Under the pieces are notes generated by a model, which did no database searches, was not told the origin of the DNA, and was given only the letters and a program-made list of their open reading frames with translations. Below are positions 9,701 through 23,300 of a stretch of DNA of 64,000 nt, in pieces (positions within the stretch are counted from its first letter, which is position 1; every line of letters starts with the position of its first letter). Both the position numbers and the translations under genes were made by a program. The DNA is from Echinarachnius parma (lineage: Eukaryota > Echinodermata > Echinoidea > Clypeasteroida > Echinarachniidae): contig JBAMJV010003047.1 of assembly GCA_037951105.1 (NCBI GenBank), forward strand, positions 62,001-126,000, read 5' to 3'.

Positions 9701-12700
9701 TTTTTATTTTGTGAGTTATTTAGACTTTCATCGTGAGAAACACCCTCCTACCGTCACGCTGTTACCTTGGAATTGCCCTATACACAACAAATTATAATAT
9801 CAAGTGAAGTATACATCCTGTGAACAGCTGTCAAAACAAACTCGCAATTTGAAAGTTGATGAGAAACATGATCGATATATCAAATTCAAAGGTAAAAGTG
9901 CCTGCATAAACATACATGCTGACAATGTTAAACCACAGAGATATTAGAACATGGAAGCCTAATTTGTTTTAACATTCTTTGAATTTATGGACTCAATTAA
10001 ATAACTTGATATGATTCAACTCTCTGTAAACAATAATATAAACCTAATTTAAAATGTTTTTGTACATCATACTGATAGTTAGAAGGATACACGACATAGA
10101 TAGGTAATCTAAGGTTAAACATTGCCTGCAAAAACATGCATGCTGACAATGTTAAACCCAGCAATTTGTTTTACATCAGTTATGACACCATGCATGTGTC
10201 ACTCACTATACACAGTTGGGTCTACTGGCCCAGAGCCAAATATCTAGGTTTCATTTTCCAGCGCATTGTATAATGCAGTTCCCATAGCACAAGGTCAGGT
10301 TTGTTGACACGACAAATTTAGGGAAGCAAGCCGTTTATACCACTCTTATAGTAATACCAGACATGCATGACTTTGAATTAAGGCTAGCCCAGAGCTTTTA
10401 GCCTTTAGGCCAACAATATTTCATTCATTTGACGTCAAACTGGGCAATTATAAAATGTTATCTTTGTTGTCAGGAACATAAGAGCCAGTGAGGAGGTTTT
10501 TTTTTTTAATCCTAGTAGTATCTTTGTCAGGAACATCATAAAATGTTACCTTGTGATTCAAATTGTTATTTTAGGAAGACAATTTATGAATCTCAGGATT
10601 TAAAATCTTTCATTAATTAGCAATGCAAATCCCTTCTCCACCAAAAAAACATATTGCCTACAGGAAACCTGGTGGGCCCTGTATCAACTCTATGGAGATT
10701 GCAAAATCTAGCAGCTAGGTAACAGCTAGCTTTTGAGACAAACAACACTATCATTTCATGATATTGAACAATGGGGGTTAGTAGCTCTGAGCCAATGTTG
10801 CAGCTAGGCAGGTTTCACTTTTCATTTCCACAATAGCACTTGTAAGGTTAGGGTTTTCACAGGACAGGATGCAGTCATTGATTGGATGTGCATACAAAGT
10901 ATACCTAATATACATGTAACACGCTACTTACCGAATCATTATCAAGGATACATCACGTGCGTAATAACACTACATGAGACTTTCCGTTGCATATTACTAA
11001 ACGGTTAAATGCACTTTGTCCATTTGGATGTTTTTAAATGTATTTTTATCATGTACAATTCCGCGAATCATGATTTTTGAAATAAATTATCTATCTATCT
11101 ATCTCCATCTCATGGACCCTACTACTCTAATTGTTTCATACATAGCCTAGTACCTCCTTGAACATACCCCGCCCCCCCCCCCCCCCCAACCCTTTCTTCC
11201 TAATCATAACACAAATGTTATAGGTTAGTTGACACAGGCATCGGTGGTACATCCCAGCTATTGATCATGTTCCAAATTAATTTCAGGCATGTTATATTCC
11301 TATTCCACTTTGAAAATGTAGCAGCAAATGACTCAGATTATACCTGCCCCGTTTCGTCCTAACCATAACAGAAGGTTATCTATAGATTAGTTGACACAGC
11401 TAGGCAGCGATGGTACATGTCAGCTATTGATCCCATTCCAAATGAACTTGCATTTTTCTGAGCACTTAAATGCCAAGTCCCCGCCCCCTGCGAAAAATGT
11501 AGCAGTCAATGACTCAAATTTATTTCTCTTCTAATCACGATGCCAAATTTTGATTAGGTTCCGAATGAACCTCAGATGCTATATGATATACCGTAGAAAT
11601 AACAGTAAATCTTCATGTCATGCAACTACAAGATTCTACATTCAGACACTCTCTCTCTCGCTTTCTCTGTTGATTTGATTGCATACAACCACTGCCAATT
11701 GTCCACTGTTGGTCAGTCAAGCCCTGGTCACAACCCACCGTGCATGTTTTTAGTCCGTACGTTTTTTGGAGAGGCCACGTCCGCCACGTTTTTCTGAAAA
11801 CGTGGGGAGGGAGTGGCAAGAGCAGGGAGGGAGTACGTCAACGCACGGTGTAAGCAGGCCTGGGTGTAAGTACGTGGCCCGCACGCCACGCCTGGCCGTG
11901 AGCGGTTGCGTGCATCGTACGTTGTGCACGTGGTAAGTGAGTTGTACGTGCTTACAACGTGCTTACAACGTACGATCTCCGTGCGATTGCCACGTTATCG
12001 TACGGAGGCCGTACTTACACGTGCTGCTCACGTACGTTGTAAGTGCGTGCAAGTGCGAACAACCTTTTCTGCTCATATTATACTGCAGAAATCAGTGCGC
12101 GCACTCAGTGCGCACAACGTGCGTTGTAAGTGCGGAGCACGTGCTTACTCGGTACGATCCACGTGAGTTCTGCGTGCTCATTGGACAGTTGAACTGGGGA
12201 AGTGCCGAGTAAGCACGGACCATGCACTTATCACGTGCGCAGCATGCACGTGCGCTCAATGGCTGTAGAGGGCACGCGCGTCACCCGTACTGGGGGTGAA
12301 TCGGTAGCCCGACCGCAGCCCGAACGCAGCGAAAGTTCCTCGTGCACTAAAAGTGCTACGGAGTGTCTGCGTGCTCCCAAATACATACTGAGGCAGTACT
12401 CACCACGTACGGATACCCAAATTTTGCCCATGTTTTTGCAAGTAGACAGCACGCACTTGCAAGTACGGCGGGTGGTGACCACGGCTTTAATGATAATACC
12501 TGGTACAAAATTGCAGAAGATTGTCACTCACACAGGTCATCAATAACAGTCAATCAAATGATTATTTGTACGATTAATAGTTCATAATCTTTATTTTACA
12601 TAGCCCTGGTCACAGTTTCCCCCGTGTTTGAATAGTAAAATAAATACCAATTAAATACATGAACAATGAGCACAAAAATGGGCATGAGAGTTACTCTATC

Positions 12701-15700
12701 CTTCAACCTCTGGCTTGATAGACAGAAGCTGAAGCTTATAAACTGCCGAGCTATGAATTGTTACATTAAAGGGGACCACCAGGCAAAGAACAACACATTA
12801 TTATATGTTTTGGTACCGTTTTGTGATATCAAATAGATACCTAACATTTTGCAAAGGGTTGTGTAATTCATAAACAAAACAATTAATTTCCACTACTTAC
12901 GGAACCACTACTATTTCCTGGTTCTGTACAGGCCAAACATTTGCAAGTGCGCCAATGCTAGTCACACATACGTTTAGAGACAATAGAATTTTGTTGATGG
13001 AATGGAATACTAAAGATGTTACCTTTCATTTATAAGAATATTATTTTGGGGTGGTGGTACCCTTTAAATAGCAACATAATGTGTGTGCCATACTTCCCAA
13101 CAGTACTGTACAGTGTAAGCGGGTCTACAATTATCTAATCAAGCAATTTACTTTGGTATGCAAACAATCTTTACAATTTTCCTGATGTGCGCTGTACAGA
13201 TACTCATATTACATCATGCATTACATGAAAGTTACAAAGATAACTCTTAGTGGATATAACATGTTGTATCCAGACATACCGCATTTGGACAATAATTTAA
13301 TCAACTGTCCAAAAGAACATGATCTGAACTGGCATGCTCACAATCAATGTACCTACAAGTATGATGTGCTGTAATAGCCAGAATATTTATGTAGACTGCC
13401 AGTTTATGTACGTCACCAGAAATGAACCTATCAGGACTACGCCTGTTTGTATGACTCCATAAATTGCCGCGTTTATGACTGCTCGAATTTGGTAAACATG
13501 CATTCTCCATAGACCCCAGCCAGAGTATTTTCGGGACCAACCCTCAACGGGTTAAACATTGGGACAAACTGTAAAAGCTATCAAAAGTACAACCAATGAA
13601 GACAAGCTTTATTCATGCGGCCACCTCAGCTAGGTGAAGTCTGAAGACTCTCTTCGCAAAGGAATGTGAAGTGAAAGAAATGGGATGATAACAGTTTACA
13701 GCAGCCCTGTGTTCTGCCTTCCTGAAAGTGACACAAAAGCCCATTACTGCTATGTATCGCCATGTATTGCAACAGATTATAGGCACAAAATTTCAACCGA
13801 ATAGCCCCGTATAATTGTGTTCTACAAAATTCCCAATACGTGGCTCTTACCGTTACGGCACGGCTTTTCGGGTATATATGTGACTAAGACATAAGAAGTA
13901 ACAATAAATTGGAAATGCCATTAGCACATGTATGTTTGATTGATGTTGTACTTATGCCAACACCTTCCAGGAAGAAGTAATAGCTGGCATGGATGACAAT
14001 GGATGTGAAGGAATGATTCATTGGTTCATTTAATAGTAGAACTTCTCTCTGCGGCCTTCACCCAATATACATAAATGTAACATTGACAAATTCTCATTTT
14101 GGAATAATTCTAGGCAAACATGTTCATGCAGCGAATGGAGATGCCATTAACATAAATGTTGTATATGAATATGATTGATGCTGTACTCGTATAAACATCT
14201 TCCTCGTAGAATGCTAGCTAAGATTGACGAGATGGAATTATTCATCCAGTGGCGTAGCGTGGTCAGACCTATTGGGGGAAACACAAATTATTAGGGCGCA
14301 CACATTATGTAATTCTTTACTTTTCAGAGATTTTCTCATCTTTTGTTATTGTTTTGATTAAATTATTAGGGGGGACATGTGCCCCCCCCCCCTTTGTGTG
14401 CCCCCCCCCCTTCGTGTGCCCCCTCCCCCCCTAGCTAAACCATTGGATTCAGTGGTTCAAGTGCAGAATATTTCTCCATTGCCTACGCATGTATTCATAA
14501 CATCGATGTAAAATGATGTCACATTTAATACGAACGTTTGTTGGCAATCATACATGTAATATTATAATGCTCATCATCACATAACTTAATCAACATTCGA
14601 CATTACAATGAATGAAGATGCCATCTGCATAAGGTCATTTTTGGGGTAGTGTGGTGGGATGGTGGGAAGGAAGGTGAGATGAGATGATCCACCGGGTCAA
14701 GTCAAGTCTAAGTTCTCTTCAAGTCTTACACATGAAACATACATGTGACATTGGGAATGTGTTCGTTGGCTAACATCTCTCGACATTACATGATGAACAA
14801 TCAACATTACAATGAATGAAGATGCCATCTGTATTTAAAAGGTCATTCTTTGGGGGATGGGATGGGGGCAAGGTAGGCTAGATGAAATGATTTATTAGTT
14901 CAGGTGCAGAACATGGCTCCATATGGCCTACACATGTATGCAAATGCAATATACATGTTTACAACATTGGGAATGTTCATATGCAATCAATTCTCGACAT
15001 TATACGATCAACATTCAACATTACAATGACTGAAGACGCCATCTGCCTATTTTTTAGGTAATTCTTTGGGGATTGGGGTGGGTTGGCAGTGTGGGAGGAT
15101 AAATGAAATGATTCATTAGTTCACATACTAAACTGCACATTATACAATCAACAATCAACGTACAATGAATGAAGATGCCAACTGCACATTTTAATGTTAT
15201 TCCTTGGAATGGTTGGAGGGAGAGAGGGGGTGGGGGGTGGGGGACCAGAGGGAATGATTCATTAGAGCTAAACTGTACAATCAATAATCAACATGACAAT
15301 AAATAAAGATGCCATCTGCACATTTTAATGTTATTCCTTGGAATGTAGGGGTGGGTTGGAGGGAGAGAGGGGGTGGGGGTGGGGGGTGGGGGACCAGAGG
15401 GAATGATTCATTAGAGCTAAACTGTACAATCAATAATCAACATGACAATAAGTAAAGATGCCATCTGCATATTTTAATGTTATTCCTTGGAATGTAGGGG
15501 TGGGTTGGGGGTGGGGGTGGGGGAGACCAGATGGAATGATTTATTAGAGTTAAACTGTATACAATCAAAAATCAACATGACAATGAATAAAGATGCCATC
15601 TGCACATCTTAAGGTAATTTCTAGGGGAAGAAGGGTGGGATGGGTTGGGGGTGGCTAGATGAGATGATTAATCAGTTCAAGTGCAGTTACTTCTCTCAAT

Positions 15701-18700
15701 ATACCTACATATTCGTAGGCAATCATCTCTCGACTTTACACAATCAACAATCAACATTACAATGAATGAAGATGTAATCTGCAAGGTCATTCTTACGAGA
15801 GTGGGGTTGGATGGGTTGGGGGAGGCTAGATGAGATGATTAATCAGTTAAAGTGTAGAACTTCTCCAGATATACCTCAATATTTGTAGGCAATTATCCCT
15901 CGACTTCACACAATCAACATGACGATGAATGAAGATGCCATCTGCATATTTTTAATTAAGGTAATTCTTTGTGGTTTGCGGTGGGATGGGGTGGGGTATG
16001 TGGTGGTATGGTGAGGGGGTGGGTAGATGAGATGATTTATCTGTTCAAGTGCAGAACTTTTATTACCTACACATATTCATGCAACATAAATGTACTATTG
16101 GGAATGTTTGTACTGAACATCTCTCAACATTACATGATTAGCAATCAACATTGTACAATGAATGAAGATGCCATATGCATGTTTAAGGTCAATCTGAGAG
16201 TAGTGTAGGGGTGGATGGGATGGGGGTGGGGAGGCTAGGTGGGATGATTCATCGCATCAAGTTCACACCAGGGGCATCCTCATCCTTCATCATTATGCAT
16301 CCTCTACAAGAGCTACAAACATAACAATAGAACTCTCTTATTGCTATGGGCATATCTGAACTATATTGGTACGCGCTGAGTGGGCTTACTCTCTAATATA
16401 TGTCATTAAAGAAGAATTTGTATAATTGTATTCAATACCATGTCATCCTCATCTTTCATCATTATTCATCCTCCACTAGGGCTGCATCATAACAAAAGAC
16501 TTTTCGTATTGCTATGGGCATGCCCAACATACATCTTTCAAGTGGTAAGAAAAGTGAGATAGCACTCTCTAATAAGGCTACTTGAACACAAAGAACCAAA
16601 TTGTCTTATGCTCAACAGAGTACAGAAGCTATGACGTCATAAAAATCTATTTTTAGAATTGTCAAATTTGAACTTCATTTTCCGAAAGAGCATACAAAAT
16701 AATGTCCAAATACCGAAAATCAATTGAATATGTTAAGTATTGGCTGAGATATGCCCATCCGAATGAATATTGTGTCAATAGGAAATCAGTGTTATAGTGC
16801 TCTGGTTCATAACCAGAGCACTATAACACTGATTGCCTATTGAAATAAAATCTCTAATTAGACTATATGCCTATGTCAGTAAAGAAGGATTTGTATAATT
16901 GTATTCAATACAATGTCATCAACATCTTTCCTCATTATTCACTGTCCTTTAGAGCTACAAATACTTTGTTTTATTGCTATGGGCATGCCCAATAATCTGG
17001 TTCTTTCAAAGCTTCTATACCAAGTGGTGAGAAAAGTGAGAGTGCACTCTCTAATATATTTAAGGCTACTTGAACAGAAAGAACCCTTTATATAAAAATT
17101 ACATTCAAAATCATGTCGTATGTTCAATGGCAAGATCATGTGTGATTATTCAAAGTCACTCATTCTCCACTACAGCTACATGATCATAACAAAAGAACTT
17201 TCCTATTTCTATAATCATACTCTCATACTGTTTCAAAGCTTGGTGCTAAGAACAGTGGGAGTGCACTCTCCAATAGAACTACATGTACAAGTAAATACCA
17301 AAAAGAACACTTTCATAATTGTATTTAAAACCATGCCATCTCCATCCTCCATTACTCATCTTAAAACAAAATGGGGGGCAGGTCCATGCTACTTGTGATG
17401 TACAGGACATTTATGTATGCACTTTGAAGTGAGTATAATTAAGAGGAAGGAGCTGAAAGCTGAGAGAAGTGAGAGTTCAGTCTCCAATAGAGCTAGTACT
17501 GTAAGAAACTGAACACAATGAGCCATTTTAATAATTCTATACATTAGTAATGAAGTATTGTGTTCAATGGATAATGTGCTGTCTTGCCTGATTATTTTAT
17601 TGAATGAAAATGTCCAATCATTCTAATTTATGCTTCAGTGTCAATATAAAGGATTAATTTACAAAAAATATTAACCCGAACAAATTAAAATAACTACCTT
17701 ATACTGGTTTACATTTAGTTGATGAGTCATGCCCTTTTAAGTAGAATTTTATTAAATCTTTAAAAAATAAAACATTTTACTACCTAAATTCTATGAAATG
17801 TAATATCTACACAACCCTCAAAATTACTTTAAATGACTGCTTAACTTTGATCATAAACATCCACAAATGTATTACAGGTAGAACTACCAGCAAAAATAAA
17901 CTTTCTGGACATTTGTGCATGATCCTTGACATTTTGCCTTTTTAGTGGAGAAAATACAACAAAGTAAACTTTTATTTCAGTTATTAAATTCTGACAAAGA
18001 AGCGGTGCAAAAGAAAATCGAAACCCACAATAGAGAAACAAACTCATAATTTAGAAATAATAATAATTCATCAAGCTAACTGGCTAAGTTAACGACATAA
18101 GATTTTGAACTGTAAACAAACTACCTGAGGCATTTGCTTCAATTCATTTTGATAATGACCGAATACATAATGCACCGGACAACCTGTGGAAAAAAAAGCA
18201 TTATTACCATCCACCATCAAGAGCATTTACTCTTCAATGAACCCTTTACCCTAAAAAACAAATATGAAGTGTAGAATGCATTCAAAATTTAATAAAACTC
18301 AATTTACATTAATGACTGAATTGATTATGCATGAGACATCCAGCGAGATATCACATATTTACCATCCTTGATCAAGAGATGATGAAACCTGGCTGATTCA
18401 GTACTTTGAAATGCAATTTAGAGTACTACTGAACCTATATGTTTGTAATGACTACATCATGCATGAAATATCCAGCCAGACAACAAATATAGCATCCTTG
18501 ATCAAGAGATAATACATCTATGGTCTTCATGTTCCATGTTGTTATAAAGCTTTCTTTAATAATGCCTAAGTTGTTATCTCAAAAACAGACATACAGTAAT
18601 TATACAGTAAAGAATGCATACAAATAAAATTCTTCTGAGGTATACAGTATCAAGATAATTCTTGCCTACAAACAAGAGTTAATGACTGCATGCATGAGGC

Positions 18701-20290
18701 TACTAATTAAGTGCATACCTTTGAGTAAAAACACATTATGCAATGCTCGAAATTAACTTTTTTTGCTGGTGGCCCGGTCGGGCCAGTAAAATTAGTATTT
18801 TTCCAAATTTGGTGGCCCGAAACCAAAATCTACTGGCCCGAAAAAATAAGGAAAAACAAAAGTAAAATGTATACAATAACATATAGTTTCAGGGTACTGG
18901 GCAATACTTTTTATCAAACAAACATTGGATTCTTCATAAACAATATTGCAGACAGTTGAGACAACTCACAACACACTGTTCAAACTTCAAACATGATGTT
19001 GAATTTACGGGATTCATAACAAATTTGAAGAAAAAAAATGTTTTTTTTTTTTTTTTTAGACACCCTGTAATTTTGTTTAGACACGGAACACCATGTAGTG
19101 AATATTCATGAGCAGCAAATATGAATATTCATGATGCTCATTAGATTGTTAAAATATGCAAAATAACTGAAATAACTAACAACGATTTTTAATATGAATT
19201 TTTTTTTTTTATAACAACTGGTTTGAAAATGAGTACTGCTGCTCAAGAATGTATGAATATTCATTAGCAGCAGTGTTACTTGCTCAATTAACTTGCAACT
19301 TTTTAACTAACCAATATTTTGTATGTGAGAAAAGGGTATAACTTGCTGAATGCTACGTTTAAAATCAAGCTCTTGTCATGTCCTAAACATGACTACAGGG
19401 TATTTTTTTTTAAATACAAAAAAAAAATACAATTTTTTATTTTTATTTTTTTTTGCTTGCCCGATCGGGCCACCAAACATTGAAATATGCGCTTTTTACT
19501 GGCCCGACAGCCATTTTTGGTGGCCCCGGGCCATCGGGCCTATGCTAATTTCGAGGGTTGCATTATGCTAATGTCATTATCTTAATGCTTGTTTACCACA
19601 CGCATCAGCCATTATGCATCAACCAAGAGATAATAAACCATCATTTCTTTCCTAGATCAAGATAATAAGCAAATAATTACCGTTGGTGAAGGTGATGGGA
19701 CAAACTATCACTTCCGAGGCGATCTGGATGTAGCTATCTTTCCGAAGCGAAGCTGAGGAAAGATAGCGTATACATTCAGATCGCCGAGGAAGTGATAGTT
19801 TGCCATCGCCTGAAACCAAAAGGTGATTATTTGCTTTATATTCCACATCGGAAACATTTCACTGGTAGGGTCTACGAGAAAGAAAATCTAACTGTTTCAT
19901 CGAGCATCTAATCTCGTCGAGCATCTTTCGCAAGCTAAAACAAGACCTCCGCTTGCAGGAAGCTTTCATAAGACGCATCTCTATGGACAGTGCATGCAGT
20001 ACTTACGTACGTACATCACCGCGGTGGCCGTGGTCGCCTGCTGCGTTGAAGATAGTACACAGCAACCAAAAAAATACTTTTTTTTTCACGAGGGCGATTT
20101 TGAAAATTTTGAGGGAGAAAAACGCCCTCGTGAAATTATTCACGAGGGCTATTTTGGGGCTCACGGGGGCTCTTTTTTTATTTTATCATTTTTACTGCTC
20201 AAGGGTCTAATAAAGGATTATCATGATGTGATCTATCCGATTATGCCATGTTTGGTACGTTTCTGGCGCTTTCCGATCATGCAAAAAGAT

Positions 20291-20323
<33 letters not shown>

Positions 20324-23300
20324 CATTTTTAAAAATCTTTTTTTTTTTTTTTTTTTTTTTTTTGCCCCCGTGCCATGGCTCACGGGGGCGATGTACACGG
20401 TGCAACGCACTTTCACCCAAGATAGTACACGGTGTAACAAACTTTCCTTCTCCCATCAATGATGGGCGAAACTATGTTTCATCATGTGATTAACTTTTGA
20501 CCAATCGTATAGCAAGATTCTTAGTATGTGGAATATAATGGTAATTATACAAGCACCTTGGCTAACATGTATCCCCACTGAAGTATTCATCCTTTACAGG
20601 AGCCTCGGGGCCAATATAATTTTGGGACTACCACAAAGAACAACACAGGCTCATATGTTTTGGTAGCGTTGTTTGATATTAAATATCTGTCAAACACTCT
20701 GCGAGTGCCCCAATTCTATACACACGTAGTTGGGAGACAATAGAACCACGGAAGATGCATACGTCCTAGACAATAGATTCGTCTTCTTCTGCAGACCCTT
20801 GAACACATAGGCTACTTTAGTATGTTTTCCAATTATATAATTTGTCTGGAAACCTAATTTTCTGAACTTGTTGGTGAAATGGACTACTAAAACAATTACA
20901 TTTCATTTATATAAATCATATAATTTAAGTATATTTTTGGGGTTTTTTGGTTCCCTTTAAAGCACTGCATGCTGTACATTAGACAACTTTTATTACAGAA
21001 AACATTGACCAAAAACAAGTCAGTCAAGCTAATTAAAAAATATAAGATAATATTATTTTACATAGGCTCATACTGCCATACAGTGGCATAGCATGGACTG
21101 ACTGATTGTGGGGGCACTCAAATGATTGGGAGGGGGGGGGGGGGAACACTTTATAAATGTCTTTAATTTTACACTGTTTTTCCCCTTATAGTAGCTTCGC
21201 CACTGATGCATCATTTCATGGTAGGCCTTAGACAGTTTACCTTGTTGTAACCTTCTGTACAAAACGCTTTTGATCCTCAATGAAACATTCTATGGACTGA
21301 ATCACATTCTCATTCTGGCGACCTCCTTTCTGTGATCCTATCTCACGAGTCTACAACATCTCAGTTCCTTGTTAAGAAACATCTCAATACCAGGCAACCT
21401 TGAAGGACTATCTCAATGACTACAGTAGTAGGAGGATTAAAGTTGAATACAGTACACAATCCTCTCAAGGTGCTGTTTGCCAAGTTTCTCTACACAAATA
21501 TCATAGATATTGCTCTCATTCCTAATTTTCCCTTGTGACATTTGTCAACACATTTACAACATCTTTCATCTTTCCTATGCTTGTCTTTTTATCTTTGCAG
21601 ACTTTTTATTATTAAAGTGAATGCTATATCTTCTTAAAAGATAATTGCTTGTCAACGAATCAATAGCATCTAGACCCCCCCCCCCCCCCCCACTTCTATT
21701 TGTCAAAACATTTGCAGTGTATCTCATTCTACTTTTATTGGGCTTTCTTCTATTTGTGAATTCATGATTTTTTTTCCCCCTGAAAGATAATGCTTGTCAG
21801 CTAGTCAATAGCATCATCCACATCACTCTCCACTTCTCTCAGTTTGAAAACAAGTTTGCAGCATCTCCCATTTCTTCCTATGTTTGTCCAAGTTATAAAT
21901 GTCTTCAAATTAGTTTTTTTGATTTTCCCTACCTGAAAGATATAATAACACTTGTCAACTTATCAATATCATCTAGATCCTTCTCACTCTCAGTCTTTAA
22001 AAAGTTTGTCAACAAATTGAGAGCATCTCACTTTCATCCTTTATTTTTATTTCACAGACTTTTCCAGCAAATTCTTAATTTTCCAAACCTAAATGATTAT
22101 AAGCTTGTCAATGAATAAATATCATCTAGATGATTAGATCCTTCTTCCTCACTTCCTTCTTTTAAAAATGTGTCAACAACTTTACAGCATCTCTCCTTCT
22201 TCCTTGTTTGTCGCAATTACAGACTTGTTTTTAGTGAAATAACACTTGACAACATATCAATAGCGGTCTAACCTCCCTCACTTCTTTGACGTATTATTAA
22301 AAAGTTTGTCAACAAATCTACAGCATCTCTCTTTCTTCCTTGTTCGTCTAGATGTTACAGACATGTTTTTAGCCAGATAACACTCGTCAACAAATGTTAA
22401 CATCTATTCTTCCCAACTTTCTGTCTTATACTGACTTGTTTCTTGCAATATTCTACCTAGCACTAATAATTAACCCCCCCCCTAAAAAAATTTTTTTTTT
22501 ATTGATTTGAAAGGTAGTTCAGATTCGTCAAATGAGATGCGCGGCGCCATCTTGCGTACGCGTTGCGCACGGTGCGTAATGCACGTTAGCTCAGTGTCAT
22601 GCGGTGCGCGCAAACTAGCCCAGTTCAAAATGGCGACCCGCTATGTAGCATCCCCACGCTTGATGCCCTTTAAACAAAGTGAGGATGCTCAGACAAACAA
22701 CTCACATTCATCCCATCAGCTTTCTCATTCTCCCACTGATCTGTTATTCTTTTTGTTATTCTCAAGGGAATGCAGAAACAAAAACAACTCATTTTCAACT
22801 CTTGTGAGAACCAAAAAAGCAAAAACATCTTGGCTATATATGACACAATCACGTCTAGCTTCTCTACACCTTTAATACACGTTCTTGTCTGGTTCCCATG
22901 GAGACCAAACCCTTCAGGCTCCACAAAGTAAGCTACTTTGGCTAGAGTGATTGCCAATTTCACACTTCGAAGGTGACTACATCTTATCCTGGAGAAATCA
23001 CATTTTCTTTGCTCACTCTTCATCGAAATTATAGAAGGTAGATGGCATTAATTTTACTCAAAGTTTGTTTGTTATTATGCCTTCAGGGGCTCTACGCAGC
23101 CTGAAAGCAATTATTATGAAGATTTAATCTTTTTATCACGCTGCATTTTTAAAAACACATATTAAATTCTCTGAGCACTGCATCATTACAAGAGACCTAA
23201 CTGAGCAAGTAAATCAAATTATTAATATTTTTTGCTCTAAGGAATCAATGACTTGATTATGGCTTTAAGGCCTTTTTTTTCAAATCATTGTGAAAGTGTT

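Noticed and set aside
22507-22875. 122-codon open frame starting in a CpG patch
   Set aside because: It lies in LMBR1 intron 4 and overlaps an antisense frame of similar length; neither resembles a protein.
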